Notes: generated by a model not told the origin, from the sequence alone. A DNA stretch of 64,000 nt from Blasia pusilla (GCA_050084515.1 CM114272.1:10540001-10604000), one strand, 5' to 3'. Shown: positions 1 to 12,459, counted from the first letter of the stretch. Made by a program: numbers and translations.

Positions 1-400
1 AACTCCGTTGCCTCATACCAAGAGGTTCAACAAAAAGAGAATGAGCTCTCAAGCTCTCTCTCTCTTGGAGGTATATCCCCTTCCCTCTCCCAAGCTCTCT
101 CCATGGTAAGCTATGCTTGTAGGTTACCTCCTTGGCTCTTGACCTACTACAGCGGGTCAAGAGACACTTCCCAAAGTGGAAAGTCAAGTATACAAAAAAT
201 AGTAACTTACACGAAATAGCAAGTTTCTCAATATGGCTCCAAATGAGCCGAAACAAAGGAGAGACCTACTCTCTAATATTACCTGTGGCCTCAACTGGTC
301 ATCCTCGATCTCTTGAGGTTGTCCTTGAGTATCTCCGAAGGAGCACTACAAGATCTTATCGATTTATCCTAACAGACCGTTACAAACGTGACATAAGAGA
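1..400 (-). repeat. Gypsy-family LTR fragment (central part)
   Basis: This stretch matches the middle of the LTRs at 3608-4359, 27452-28299 and 51131-52136. Shared landmarks are the CT-rich run around AAGCTCTCTC, the block CTTGGCTCTTGACCT and the end block with CCTAACAG. The Gypsy sense strand is the minus strand. Neither terminal LTR module is present, so it is an internal fragment cut by the window edge. The 102-residue open frame at 132-440 lies inside the LTR and is not a gene. Confidence 0.7.
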
Positions 401-1002
401 GGAGAGTCTCTCTTATAAAAAAGAAGGAAAAAATCCTTAACCTCTCTTCAAAACTTTCTTCTATTTTTGAAGATTCTCCTCTGCGTCAAATGCAATAAAT
501 ATTTAGAAGAGAGATTTAAGTGGATAAGATTGGGGCAAAACCTAACCTCATGTTTTCATACAAGGATGGGAAGTTGAAAATATGAAGCTCGCTTTGGACA
601 TGCTTAAATCACTCTATGTGTAACCTAGATCAGGGAAGGAAAGGTATCATAACTCTTATTAAACTATTTATGTAAGCCAGATTTATGGGTCAGACAAAGA
701 GACAAATATGAGTCTTCTCAATAGATGGAAAGATTTTGGGCTCTTAATCCAAGACTTCGAGCCTCATTCCCAACATTTGGTCAGATTTCAAAACCAATCA
801 TGACAGTCTTGGAAATAAAGGAACTTAGAGAGGAGAGGTGATTTTTTGATATGCCTATTCACACAAACTCCATTATTGCTTCATTATAGTTCGTCAAAAA
901 TCTGAATGTTGCAAGAAATGGATACTAAAGATGCACTTGAACTTGGAAGTAAAGGATACACAAAGTAGTAAAGAAATAATGAGGATCTGAGGTTGGAAAA
1001 AA
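401..1002. other. No recognisable feature
   Basis: About 600 bases of AT-rich sequence between the LTR fragment and the coiled-coil pseudogene. I see no coding frame with family resemblance and no clear repeat. Confidence 0.4.
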
Positions 1003-1388
1003 ATGGTGGATTGCAATTTTTCTACTTCCACGGCCACAACCTTCTCCTTCCTAGCTCTGGCCAATTCTGCTTTCCCATCGACGGCATCCTATCGCTTCTT
1101 CTCCTTCAGCTCATCCACGACCCTTTTCTTCTTTGCCTCCGCGAGCAGTTTTGCTTGTTGCTTCACGAGCTTCTCAAGAGCAAGCTTTGCCTCTAGCTCA
1201 TGGTTGCGCATTTGGGCTTCCCTTCCGTGCTCCTCAATCTCCTCGTACCTTATGTCAGCAGCCCAACCTCGGCGAAGAGAAGAAGACAAAGGAGTTTTGA
1301 GGACTTTGGAGTGAAGCTCCCACCCTTGCTTGCTTGGGCTTTTTTTTTTAATCATCCTCAAAGTGATTAATATGCACATAATTTTCAA
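1003..1388 (-). pseudogene. Coiled-coil accessory gene of a Mu-like transposon, decayed
   Basis: On the minus strand an E/K/A-rich, coiled-coil-like frame runs from 1388 to a TAG at about 1089 and then continues in frame to about 1003. It aligns with the coiled-coil gene at 62153 near the other end of the window: both have a KK-S-x-x-K entry, an EIEE core followed by alternating acidic and basic heptads, and the ending EKKR followed by DA and a K/R-rich helix. As in the right-hand copy, it is transcribed away from a second gene, here at 1991. No enzymatic motif is visible in this piece, and the distal exons seen on the right are missing. It is a truncated copy of a transposon gene, not a host gene. 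Confidence 0.6.
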
Positions 1389-1765
1389 GAAGCTAAGACC
1401 AAGTGAGAAGATGCGAAGATTGGATCGAACAATGGGCGAGAACAGTCGAGACTTGCATCGTCGACAACTTTTAGCAAAATCATTTCGAACTCAAGCGTCG
1501 TCACCTTCTTGAGGGGTGATCACCAACCATTTTGGGATGCGGCTGAAGAGAATCATCAGCAACCATCAAAATGACTTGGGGAACGTCGAGCGGTTTGGGA
1601 AAGGTTGGGAACCGGGATCGTCGCACAAGTAAGCACTGAAAATGAAATCGTAGAATGAAAAAGTGAAATGTGTGGAAGCTGGTCCTTACATAGTTTCAAA
1701 GCCATTGGAAAGTGAAATATTGGTGTTTACATTCAATAATTGATTGGATCAAAGGCAGCCACGCC

Positions 1766-1792
1766 GCAACCCGTGAGAGTCCGACAAGTTGT
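1766..1792. repeat. Single copy of the 27-bp palindrome
   Basis: A diverged 27-mer beginning GCAACCCGTGAG and ending GACAAGTTGT. It belongs to the palindrome family that forms arrays at 58239-58581, 60845-61816 and 63301-63988. It lies between the two divergent genes, as the 60845-61816 array does in the right-hand copy. Confidence 0.65.
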
Positions 1793-1916
1793 AAACCAAG
1801 TAAAATGATTTACGAGTATTCCTTTCCACTTGGTCCAATTTGGTGGCAATGGTTCAACCGAACTACCAACTTCCTATAAGAGATCTTTTGTCATAATATA
1901 AATGGACACTAGTCAC

Positions 1917-1925
1917 TATAAATTA
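1917..1925 (+). promoter_or_regulatory. TATA box of the transposase-type gene
   Basis: TATAAATTA lies 66 bases upstream of the ATG at 1991. The same core with the same flank, CACTATAAATTAAATATTC, occurs on the minus strand upstream of the homologous gene starting at 60695. Conservation between two diverged copies supports function. Confidence 0.65.
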
Positions 1926-2265
1926 AATATTCTCATTCTCATTCTCATTCCTTTCCTTTTTGGTATAATCGTATCTGCTGTCAGATCCAAATGGAAAATT
2001 ATGTGAAGCTCACATGTGGTTGTCATCTAGCGGCCCTTCCTCAATCAGAGATAATTTGAGTGCAACCTGGTGACTCTCATGTACTTGTTGAAGAATATTT
2101 CCTCTCACTCTGATCTCTTTTCTAGATTAGAACCATCTTCGTTTCCAAGGATGTCAAGGTTGATGGAACGGATGAAGTGATAGGTGAAATAGTCCAGCCA
2201 AAAATTGGAGACTCCAAAGTGTGGAATCTCTTACCTTACTCCAATAGACAATTCAGAGTTTATGG

Positions 2266-2302
2266 CCCAGCTCTGAAGCCCACTGACGGCTTCAGAGCTG
2301 GG
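2266..2302. repeat. Perfect hairpin, 15-bp arms
   Basis: CCCAGCTCTGAAGCC at 2266-2280 is followed by a 7-base loop and its exact complement at 2288-2302. The homologous region near 60400 lacks it, so it looks inserted. Confidence 0.7.
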
Positions 2303-2313
2303 CTCTGAATCCG

Positions 2314-2344
2314 TCAGACCGTCAATATCATTTTGACGGTCTGA
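2314..2344. repeat. Perfect hairpin, 12-bp arms
   Basis: TCAGACCGTCAA at 2314-2325 pairs exactly with 2333-2344 around a 7-base loop. It lies 11 bases after the hairpin at 2266-2302. Confidence 0.65.
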
Positions 2345-2424
2345 AACCTACGAGTGCTCCGAGCTCCACGTTTGGCACCACTGCTTCTACCGGTCCAGCA
2401 TGGACTCTAAACTCACAAGTTCGT

Positions 2425-3600
2425 TGATTGTCAAGTATTTCTTGAAGTGGATACAGTTGGTTGCATTGCCTGAAAGAGTAAGCAAGGGAGTGGCGTGCAT
2501 CTTCCTAGATCGAGTGTTGAGTCATTTTGGCGCACCAGTTGAGGTGTTGACAAACTAAGGTATAAATCAAGTTTCACAAGGAGTTTAAGGCTTTGTGTGA
2601 TCAGATGCTAATCAACCATCGCACTATTTTGCAATATCATCTTGAGGCGGATGGACTAGCAACGAGAGTAGTTCAGACGATTAAGAGAGGTTTATGCAAA
2701 ATGGCGTGCAAATGGGTTACCTAGGAGATTAGCACCTACAATTTTCATGGTTGGCGATGGAATACGAATTGAGCATGCAGGCATCCTTAGCGTCTTTCTA
2801 ATTGTACTTTTTTTCTTTATGGCCATGCCAAGAGCGTGATTTACCCACGGCCATTCGTCCCGATGTTGGTGAGGTGTTGAACCTTGATGACCATGATGTA
2901 TGGATGCGAAGATGTTTTAAGAGGATTGCGTTGTTTCATAGAGTTATGCCCATGGCATTTGAGAACTTGGCGATTGCGCAACATCGTGATACTTTGAGAG
3001 ATGCAACTATTTGAGGAGGTGGTTATCGAGTGACGATATGGAGGTTTCATCAAGAAGACTATGTCTAGTTGCAGCAGATGGTACCTACGACGTTGGATGT
3101 GATCAAAGGGGGCACCATCTTGAGAGTGCGTGATTTATAGCCATATGATGTTTTATTATTATAGTAACATGATGCTATGGTTTGGAAGGACCATGTGTGT
3201 AACTATGCCCCCTGCCATCTTCCTAACATTGATAGTACGGTTGATCTAAGCTTAGCAGTAGTTTCTACATGTTTGCGTTAGATGTTTTGTAGGTCTGCTC
3301 GTGGCGTACGTACAATGCTAGTATGTGATGGATGTTCAAGATAAGGCATATGGCATGTTTGATGCCATCTCTGGCTAAGGCTGCTCGAGGATGATAGATA
3401 TGCCCTAGATGTACATAGAGAAGACACTATATAGGTAGTCATAGATCCAGACTTATGTTTGTGATATGGATGACAAGAAGGCGACTAACGATGGGACCAC
3501 ATGAGCATCCGGCCTTTTTTCTCTTAGCATCCTAGCAATGTGTATCATGGTTTTTAGGGATAGATGGGTTTTTAGAATTAGAGGGAACTAACCCCCAAAT
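2425..3600 (+). pseudogene. Gypsy integrase C-terminal half plus PHD finger, decayed
   Basis: Base-level similarity to the minus-strand element at 28350-29470 is clear throughout. It begins in the integrase core (the KWI..VALP region), passes the DVGEVLNLDD and MAFENLAIAQHRDT blocks, and ends in a PHD-type motif around 3270-3400 where MLVCDGC is still readable. Many stops and small indels are present, and the H/C ligands after CDGC are disrupted. The PHD zone is followed by a short noncoding stretch and then an LTR starting at 3608, which gives the expected 3' order of the element. This copy is older than the one at 28-36 kb. It is dead and 5' truncated. Confidence 0.75.
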
Positions 3601-3607
3601 AGTGGGA

Positions 3608-4359
3608 TGATTAGAGATATTTTGATACTTGATCGACTCAATGTTTAGATGTCTTGAGTTAGTAAGGTATTTGAGTGTTTGTGTGTGTATTTGATAATAT
3701 TGATGTATGTTTTGTAGCAATGTATATGCGTACAATAATTATCACGTCTTTTAAGAGTTTTGGTAGAATGCCTTAGAGGTTATTGCAGGACAGCCTAAAG
3801 AGGTTGAGAATGACCTATTAAGGCATTTGATAACCTAAGAGAAGAGGTTTTCCCTTCATTTCAACTCATTTAGAGTTGTATAAAAAACTTATTATCTCGG
3901 ATAAGTTATTATTATGAGTTGAATTGAATTTCCACTTTGGGAAGTGACCCTTGACCCCCTAGGGTAGGTCAAGAGCCAAGGAGGTAACCTACGAGCATGG
4001 GTTATCATGGAGAGAGCTTGGGAGAGGGAAGGGGGTATACCCAAGGACAGAGAGCTTTGGAGCTCATTCTCTTTTTTTTTTACCTCTTGGCGTGAGGCAA
4101 CCGAGCTATGATCCTCCTTTCCTTGTGAGTAACCCAAACCTCTCATTATGAGAGTGGATTTGGTTTGACATGAGAGAGATGTAGTTGTATGTACATTGGG
4201 AGACCTTTTGAGTACTTGTGATTTAATTGGACATATTTTGGAACTTGATCGTGTCCATGTTTAGATGCCATGAGTTACTATGATATCTTGTGTGTGTATT
4301 TGATGATAAAAATGTATGTAGTGTAGTGATGTGTATATATATATATATGATACACGACA
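3608..4359 (+). mobile_element. Gypsy-family 3' LTR
   Basis: It starts TGATTAGAGATATTTTG and ends with a CGACA block, so it has TG..CA ends. It is about 750 bp long and follows the integrase-PHD remnant directly. Internally it has an end module (about 130 bp), a central part (the same as 1-400 in reverse) and a second diverged copy of the end module. The frames inside it are not genes. Confidence 0.65.
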
Positions 4360-5802
4360 ATTAGATTTATTTTCATTCTATTCGAAGTGTGTACATGGTC
4401 ACCAAAGTTTTGCCAATTATGGTCTCTAATTTGAAATATGCAAAAGGAGCACAAGTTCATAGATACATTTTTGGGGAATCTTTGTGTGGAAAATAACTAT
4501 ATTCTTGAGGATATCACTCCTCACCAATGTCATCAAATGGACATGATGTAATCTTTGCTCTCTTTACCCTCATGCTTTCATTGTCCTTTTTTCTACTATA
4601 ATTATTGGAAGGCTTAGTATTACCATGATACAATCTCTAATGCTTTGTCTTAATGGAACTTGCTTGATGACTTATTCCTATCATATTTATCCTTTCCAAG
4701 TACGTATATTGAGGTTGCAACCCATTCATTCTTTCCACTATATATGACTATTCCTACTTCCAATTGACCTCATCTAGCAAACGTTTGTGGATATATTGTT
4801 TGATACTTATGCTAATCAATTGGGAGGCCATGTACTTCTTTTACCTATATGCTAGTCTATGTATCTAAGAAGCTAAATAAAAAATTATACCCTAAAATTT
4901 TTCATTCCCGTGTATGTTTCTTTATCTCGTACACTTTCATTTTACTTGTTGTAGCATTTTCTTATAAGTATGTTGTAACTATAAATATTGATGTAGAGTT
5001 CACAAGAAGTAAAGAGATTTTGGTGCGCGAGGCGAAGGATGAATAGATAATCTTTTTATGTGAAGTGATGAGTATTTAGCAAGTCATCTTAGTGATAGCA
5101 AGAGCCTCTTGTTCTAATTAAAATTGAAATTAAAAATAATATGGTTGCCACAATGAATACGGTAACCTTGCTGGTTGAAAGTATTCATCATTTGTGATTG
5201 AAATTATTCCTTGTTGGTTTGTGTTTCTAGTATTTGTGGAGTCTGTGAAAGGATGTGAGGCTAAAAGACTAGTCAGACAAAGCAGTAGCAGAGGATAGAC
5301 AATAGAAATTTCTTATTTTACTTCTTTATACAAGTACTTAATATATACCATATTCAAACATAGCATTAGTGACTTACACTATTATTTCTTGGGAAAATTC
5401 ACATCAAATTGAGCCACCACATGTGGCTTAAGAGATTGAAGGTAAAAGAAAAAATGATCATCTTTTTTCTAGGATGAGGCCCTTGATCCAAAGGAGTTGA
5501 ATATGAACATTGAAACTCTTCTACACTTTGGGAGTATGTTACAATCTTGTTATCATTTATAAACATTAGATCTGGTGCATGTCAATGCGAAAAATCTAGT
5601 AGTTGAAAAATTTATGAGAAAGAAATATTGGTTTACAGCATAGAACACAAAAAATGTTTTTGGCTAGATGCACAACATTGTAGAGGAAAATATCTAAATG
5701 CCTGTAGTAGTAGTAAGGGACATCAATCAAGGAAGAATGTGTGGGATATAAAACATATAGTATCTAAAGTTTTATTTTTAATTAAAAAAAAGGATTCTTC
5801 AA
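4360..5802. other. AT-rich sequence without a recognisable gene
   Basis: The short frame at 4849-5046 is hydrophobic. The surrounding sequence vaguely recalls a retroelement RNase H, but not enough to call. Nothing else is recognised. Confidence 0.35.
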
Positions 5803-6014
5803 TCTATATTATTATGGGAGAGTGTCTCCTTGATTTGCAAACACCTCTCTGTTTGACACGTGGCAGTTGGGGAGAAAAATAATGTTCACATCCTACGGGC
5901 AGCAAGAAAAAAATTGAATTTGTGTGCAACATCATTAATCTCTTCCCCTCACAAGCTATATACTAGCTCTTAAACACTTTTTATTTCTGTGCATGGACAT
6001 GGGCACCTTACTAG
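5803..6014 (+). mobile_element. Non-autonomous Helitron (212 bp)
   Basis: The 5' end is TC followed by TATATTATTATGGG, the usual plant Helitron start. The 3' end has an imperfect GTGC..GGGCAC stem, a short gap, and CTAG. The element is flanked by A on the left and T on the right, the Helitron insertion preference. It has no coding capacity. Confidence 0.6.
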
Positions 6015-7323
6015 TAATAGTTTATGCACTTTTTGATATTCTTGCAATCTCCAATCAAATGGTTTTTTGGTTCATATCTATGGAGTCTAGAGACAACATA
6101 ATGCATGAAAATAATACCCAATCAACGATTAGTAATCAAATGAATGACTTATGTATGAATATATATTAAATCATATCAAACATTGGTTAAATAAAATGAC
6201 CCTTTTATTGGAAGAATATTCAAATATGAAAATGGGGAAATTTTGATTGGGTAGATGTCATTGAATAATTTGGTCTATTCACAATCTATATTTACATAGT
6301 TAGAGTTTGTACATATAACTCTTATTTGTTCTACGGTGTGAAGAACTATCTAACGCATCAAGTTATCAACTCGGATGTTTTCCCATGTGTAAACTGATTA
6401 TTCTTATTGTTCCCTCGTGTTAATTAATAATGTATTATTTAATTGATAAGCTCCATCACGTTGCTGTAATTAGAGAAGTGCCTTTGTTAGGCTTTGTAGG
6501 GTGCTCCTTAACGTCCTCACTATTTGCTATTTTTACATCTGATCCAAACTTTCTAGCTTGAGTTGGTGGTGGGATGCAAACCCCTTTCATGAGTTCATGT
6601 TGAGAATGTTGTTGTCTGTCAATATTTACGGCCCCTACATGAAATCACAATCTAGCATACCCATATGTCCACCACACACCCGGAGTTGCACACTAGTTCC
6701 AATGGATGACAAACCTCCAAACATGCCGCAAGAGTTCCAAATTAAGGGTTGGGATGGGGGAAGGGTTTAGGGTTCTTGTCTAACTAACATTTGAATCCCA
6801 TTGCATTTTTTTATTTAAAATCTCCCTAATCCCTCCATAAAAAATCCTACATGGGATTTCATAGTGGAAGAATTATGATTCTATGTAGAGATGACCAATA
6901 TTAAAAAAATAAAATTAAATGAAATATAAAACTTTGATGGGTTTCCTCAAAAAAATTTGAGCTCTCTTAAAAATTCCTTGAATATATAGATATTCACTCC
7001 TACACGCCTATTTATGTAGTTTTAGATATTAAGAAAACATCTTAGCTTGTAATACATTGGCCAATTAGAGGTCCAACTTTTGTGTGGGAGCTCGGATCAA
7101 TCCGGCTACGAGATTAGACCACTTTCAATCGTCTTGCAACACTTCACAAAATTATTTGAATATTTATGTGGATGATAACAAATTCACATGCACATAAAAT
7201 AAGAAATAAATGATCACCCATAAATCATTTCCTATTAAAAAAAATTTACCCACCTATTTATAACAACCCCATGTGATTTGTTAATAATATGGACTTTCCT
7301 CCTTCCGGAAGTAAGTAAGTCGT
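6015..7323. other. AT-rich intergenic sequence
   Basis: No coding frame, repeat structure or RNA gene was recognised here. Confidence 0.35.
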
Positions 7324-8033
7324 ATGTGGATACAAATTAAGAATGAATCAGAAATCAAGGGACAAATAATGACACGCACCAATCCATCGGTCCGAACTCG
7401 TCTCCCGGAAGTTAAGAACGGAGAACTTGTCCCTAACGCAACCAGGAAGCGGACAAAATGTTGCGTTTCTCGTTTTGAAATGGTGGTGCTGCGTGTCGGA
7501 CGGCCGTCGATCGATGGATCGATCTACGGGGATCTTCGATCGATCGCCAGCGCAGGTGCCTTCAGGCTTTTGGACCAAACTTCTTCACCAAAAGCTGATC
7601 GGAACTTGAGAGGACAGGAGGCTCCTGATGCGTCTCGGACCGAGGAAGCCACCGCGATGCTGCTTTTGACTTGTGGACGAGAAGGAATGGCGGAGGAAGC
7701 TTCCTAGAGTAAGTACAAGTCCACGAGAACCACCCGAGCAGCTTCCTCACTGATTGACTGGCGCGATATGACAAAGAGAAGGACAGCCACGTACAGGGCC
7801 GGAGCGATCCATCACCGATAGGGTTCACGGTGTCTTTAGTGACTCCTCACTCCGAGCTGGACCGTGCTGTCACCTGCAAAACATAAAGAAAGAAAGAAGT
7901 CGCCAAAAAGAAAAAGCAGCCGAGCGATAAGAGGAGACTGAAATCCAATCGTGGACGGGGGAAACGTGACTCGAATAGCGGATACGAAAGAGGTAGAAAG
8001 CCGACCACCGACTATTGAGAAAATCCATCTGCG
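7324..8033. other. GC-richer island, no gene assigned
   Basis: Base composition rises sharply against the flanks and open frames occur on both strands, the longest being 127 codons from 7324. None shows a recognisable domain, and overlapping frames on both strands suggest composition rather than coding. It could be a promoter or first-exon region of an unseen gene or an old transposon. I assign no function. Confidence 0.3.
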
Positions 8034-8153
8034 AAAAGGGAACATTCCACCGAGATCCAATTCTCAATATCGATTGTTTTTTCAGAGAGGAGTAAAAGGG
8101 AACATTCCACCGAGATCCAATTCTCAATATCGATTGTTTTTCCACAGAGGAGT
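8034..8153. repeat. 60-bp tandem duplication
   Basis: The unit containing GGGAACATTCCACCGAG is repeated at exactly 60 bp (8034-8093 and 8094-8153) with only a few differences, so the duplication is recent. Confidence 0.9.
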
Positions 8154-10112
8154 GATACGTTATCTTACCCATTTATTGCAACCAAAAGACTCCATGTAAT
8201 ATCGACGATAGTTCATGGCTTTTTATTTCCTTTTCAATTACATATGCAAAAGTTTTCTTCTTCTAAACCTTTTCCATACTTAAGTATGGCATAGTGAGCC
8301 ACTTTCATTCGTGTTACCCCTTCTCTTTGTTAAATTTGTTGTCAAGTATGCCTTGGTTACACAATTCCAATTTAAAATCCTTCATTCAAAATCTCATAGG
8401 TAGCCTAACAAACCAACTGCATCCAACTGTCCATAAAGAAATTCTTGTGTAACCCTTTCTGTATTAAGGGATTCCTTTGGCATCTCACTTTTGTTGTGCA
8501 TGCGCAAACACCAAAGTGGTTTTCATACGGATGGAATGCTTCTTTGTACAATCATATTCTATTCACAAAAATGGTATATTGCTATACAATATATTATTGT
8601 ATATCAATTCTACACAAATTTTCTTTGGCCTGGTGCAACGTACGAGCATGGTTGTATTAGTGTTAAAACATTTAGAGTTACTTTTCATATATATGAATAA
8701 TATCAATAACTTTTATTTGGAAAATAATCTGATGTTTTATAAAAGGATAAAAATACGTTGAAGTGCAATCTTATTTGATTATAGAGAAGATGGTACCAAG
8801 AGAGGTATAACTAACATACGTTAATACATATCAACAATTGGTTGATATATTCCTACTTTCCAAGTGTCTCATACTTGATACTCTCATATTATTTTCCTCC
8901 CTTCTTCAAAAGTTAGTCTTTTGGCCCTTCTCCCCACTCAATTTGAAATTTAATTTAAGAGTTTTATTTCATATCCTCTCATAATCGAGAATTTATCACT
9001 TTTCCTCGTTATTCACTTATTGGAAATAAGACATTAAAAAATTCCCTTGTTGAAAAATTCACCACTTTCTTTCTTCCCATTCCCTACTTATAATTTATGT
9101 AAAATTTTCCTCCTTTCTTCTACTGAAAAATAAATTTTCTTATTTTTACGAGGAAACCTTTTTTCCAATTTCTTACTTTCTTTCTCCTCTTCCCCTATTT
9201 AAATTTATTTATCAACTCTCCTCCTTCCCTCTCAAAAATAACAACTTAATTTTTGTATGACTCACATAAATGAGATGAAATTTATATGGGATAAAAAATT
9301 AAGAAAATATTGATATGATTGAACTAATCAAAAGAAAGAATGTTTGAAAATTTTAACAGATATAAGAAAATTGGGATTTGTTATATGAGAAGTTTCATGC
9401 ATGAAAAGTTTCAAAAAAAGAGGAACTTGCATATTGAAAAAAAATTCTAGGAAGATTAGAGGATGTTATATATTTATTAGATAGGCATCTTGTGAGACCA
9501 ATGAGATGGCGGGATTATCTGAACATCCTTATTTTTAAGTGTGGATGAAATCATATTATTACAACAGAATGTATACCATTGAAAAACTTGTTTACTTTCT
9601 GCGTGCCATTGTATTTCAAAAGGGCACTACGGATGAAGGAATGGGCGATTAGAGGAGATTAAGGAGGTTCTCCATTACTTTTCAACTTGATTTATGCACG
9701 TAAATGATCATTCCAAGGGAACTGACCGTTGCTCACCCCTAGTTGCTTATAAAATACACAAAAGAACACATTGAGAAAGAATTTGTGGCCAGAGCAATTT
9801 AAGATTATTCTTTTCAGAAATCTGGGAACAAAACGGCTCACTCTCTGAAAATAAATATCTTACAATCCAAATGGCTTTTTAAATTTTCTTACCTCAGAGG
9901 TGAAAATAAGACATCTCTAATACAAACTCATAAAGTTTCGCACGGAATGTTCCCAATTAAAAAAACCAAATATTTTCGAGAAATCTTCCGAAGATCCATC
10001 TCGGCGTCCGTCAAATGACTCCGTTCTCCCCTTTGGTAGGCATAAAGGAGGATGGGAGATACATCATACATTGTATGGTATCTGGTATGTGTAGACGGTT
10101 AAGACTATCAAA
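8154..10112. other. AT-rich intergenic sequence
   Basis: Very AT-rich, with CTT and TTTC runs around 8880-9240. No gene is recognised; the short frames at 8445-8761 are hydrophobic composition artefacts. Confidence 0.35.
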
Positions 10113-11365
10113 TTAAAATCTCACCCCGACAAAGAAACGGGGCAGTACTGACTTTAATTCGTTCGCTAATGATATTGTTTTTCCGTAGCGTGGATTCCGC
10201 AATTTCCGCTTTGTTCTGCAAGCGGACAAGAACCCAGCTTGCAAAATAGTAGTGACTGAAGGACGCAAAGTGCGGTACGAGTGCGGTGTGTACAATTCTG
10301 TTATCTTCATGTCGGAGTCAGTCGGACAACGGAAAGCATCAGGAACTACTTCTATGCGAATCCCTTAGCCCAGGGGCATGCGAATCCTGCAACGAATCAA
10401 TCAACGATCCATGAAAGAAACTGGTGTGTGGAGATCATCCGTAGGAATCATGAAATGCTTCGTCTGAGGATGTCTAGTTTTCGGCTTTCGAAAAGTGGGC
10501 CATAGATTGTTGCATGGATCGTCCGGGACTCCAGTCGGGCTCGGGAGAATGAAAGACGAGAGCATATTTTTTCCTCCTGAGAAAGGCAGGGATCGAGCGA
10601 AGGGCCGAAACATCCCTCGGGAGCTCTACGTTTAGCCTCTCCTGTCCAAAAGCGACGGATTTTGCTGCATTGGAGATTTGGAACGGCCAGGGGCTGCTTC
10701 CTCGCAAGTTCTCAAGGACTTCGGATAGCGAGGGAAGCTGCGGAGGGGTTTCGTTCCGGAACGCAGAGCTTTGGAATCAGCGTACGATTGCCAGTCAACA
10801 CAGGATCACAAGACACAACTTTATGTTGTCCAAAAGTTCAAAATCGAAATTCGATCGAACAGTCCCAACGACCAATCATCTGTTCTCGAAGAGCATAAGA
10901 TGCCAGTTTTGTGTTGTCGCCTATTTTCTCGGATTGAACCCTAACGCACGACATCTCCGAACACTGCAGTTCCTGACTTCGCACATTCTCGAGAAATCTC
11001 TTTGGGTGGAGACTCATGCGCATGCTTCGTGGCAGGTAAATTCCAAATTTTAACCTGTCCACTTCGACCTTCACATTTCTTCCTGTGACACGAAACTTAT
11101 GGTGTATGTGCACATGTCTACCACCATTTCTCCGTCGATACGATGCGAAAAAAAATTAGGCACTTTGCCCTCTGGTCGTTATGTTGAGCACTCCGCTCCG
11201 TCACTTTCTGGCGGAGCGGATGATCATCGTGTGAATTTCCATCTGAATTATCAGGAGAAGGAGGGACTCCAAACTCGCAAATCCAAACTTTTAGCATCGG
11301 CCAGCACTCTTGAATCGACTTGTAGAGGGGCTCCTAATGATTGGAAAACATGCTCGGAATATTAG
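10113..11365. other. GC-richer unassigned block
   Basis: Composition is close to that of the CNGC exons. Several overlapping open frames of 65-127 codons occur on both strands. A plus-strand frame near 10190-10360 reads sensibly (FRFVLQADKNPACKIVV) but no family is recognised and it soon meets stops. It may be a decayed gene or transposon. Confidence 0.3.
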
Positions 11366-12459
11366 TCGTCGAACAGATTATTTCAATCATACAGCAATTA
11401 CAGTTCGCTGTCCTAAAGGTTGCCCATGCGAAATGCACCTAGCGTACACAAGATTCATACCAATCAAACCGTAATTTAAGACAAAAAAAGTTATTGTTAA
11501 TCAGAATACAGTAAACTTCAATCATTAGTTCTCAAGAGTTTCCGCGGAAGAGCCGAGTAGGAGGGAGACATGATTAGTTATAATGTTCATGAGTTGAATG
11601 CTAATGTTAGTTGCGAGGGTACCTTACAGTAGATTACCTAGCTCTTACCTAGAGTACATACGAAAGACATCATTTGGTCGTAGATGAGTGAAATCATTTA
11701 AAGTCTTCCTTCAATCGAGTCCTTTACTATTTTTGTCGACTTCATTACCCTTGTTTTCAAGCTGTTTTCACTTACGCCCATTCGATTAAAAGAAATAATT
11801 AAAATTTTCTGTTATTTTCCAAAATTTTCAATCCCTCTAATTCATAAAATCCATTTTCCCAATTTCCAAATTTTAACTGTAATTCCAAAATTTAAGCGAA
11901 ATTCGATTTCTTTGGCAACCAAAACTTAATGCTTGAACGTAACTATTTTGTCTAGAAACAAGCCCACTAGCATAGAGATGGCAAAGACGTCTCTAAAGAA
12001 CTGCCAAAATACACGAGCCAGAAATATATTAGTATTCAGAAGCAAGCTAAAAATTACGCGAGGCTAGCTACAACTGTAGGGTTCTTTGTGTATTTTAGCC
12101 AAGGTTACTAGAGTTAGGAAATATCGTACGTTGGTAATGGTAAAATAAAGTTATAAATCCATTCCCGAACGGATTTCTTGACCTGAGTCTTTGAGAACAA
12201 ATTCGTAACATTTACCTTCGAGATCTGTATAGTATTTTTTTTTAATAAAAACTCTAATATCAAACGTACATAAGGATATTTATGGAACTAATATGCTTCA
12301 ATTTTTCACCGGATCCGGAGACAATAATTCCTATATGAACTAGTTTACAAACACAAAGAATTATCGTCACTTTCGGGTATAATTTTCTTATTTTAGCTTG
12401 CAAACATTACCCATAACTTAGATCGTCCCTCTTATGTTTCAAAAAAACTTACATTATTA
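11366..12459. other. No recognisable feature
   Basis: AT-rich, without coding frames of note. Confidence 0.35.

Larger units (their letters stand above)
1991..2425 (+). pseudogene. N-terminal fragment of Mu-like transposase gene
   Basis: The start MENYVKLTCG and the following ALPQSEI are almost the same as the beginning of the minus-strand gene at 60695 (MDNYVKLTCG). A later block with TIFVSKDV and KVWNLLP also matches. A stop follows SEII where the other copy has Arg; TGA against CGA is a C-to-T type change. Two hairpins at 2266-2344 interrupt the matching region relative to the right-hand copy. The frame ends where Gypsy integrase sequence begins near 2425, so this is the 5' end of a transposase gene cut off by another element. 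I infer its role only from its neighbour on the right, which continues into a DDE-type transposase. Confidence 0.6.

Noticed and set aside
4780-5046. Possible RNase H of a Gypsy or pararetrovirus
   Set aside because: Only a few residues fit, with frame changes; not enough to call.
7324-7707. 127-codon open frame
   Set aside because: No domain; competing frames on both strands; composition effect.
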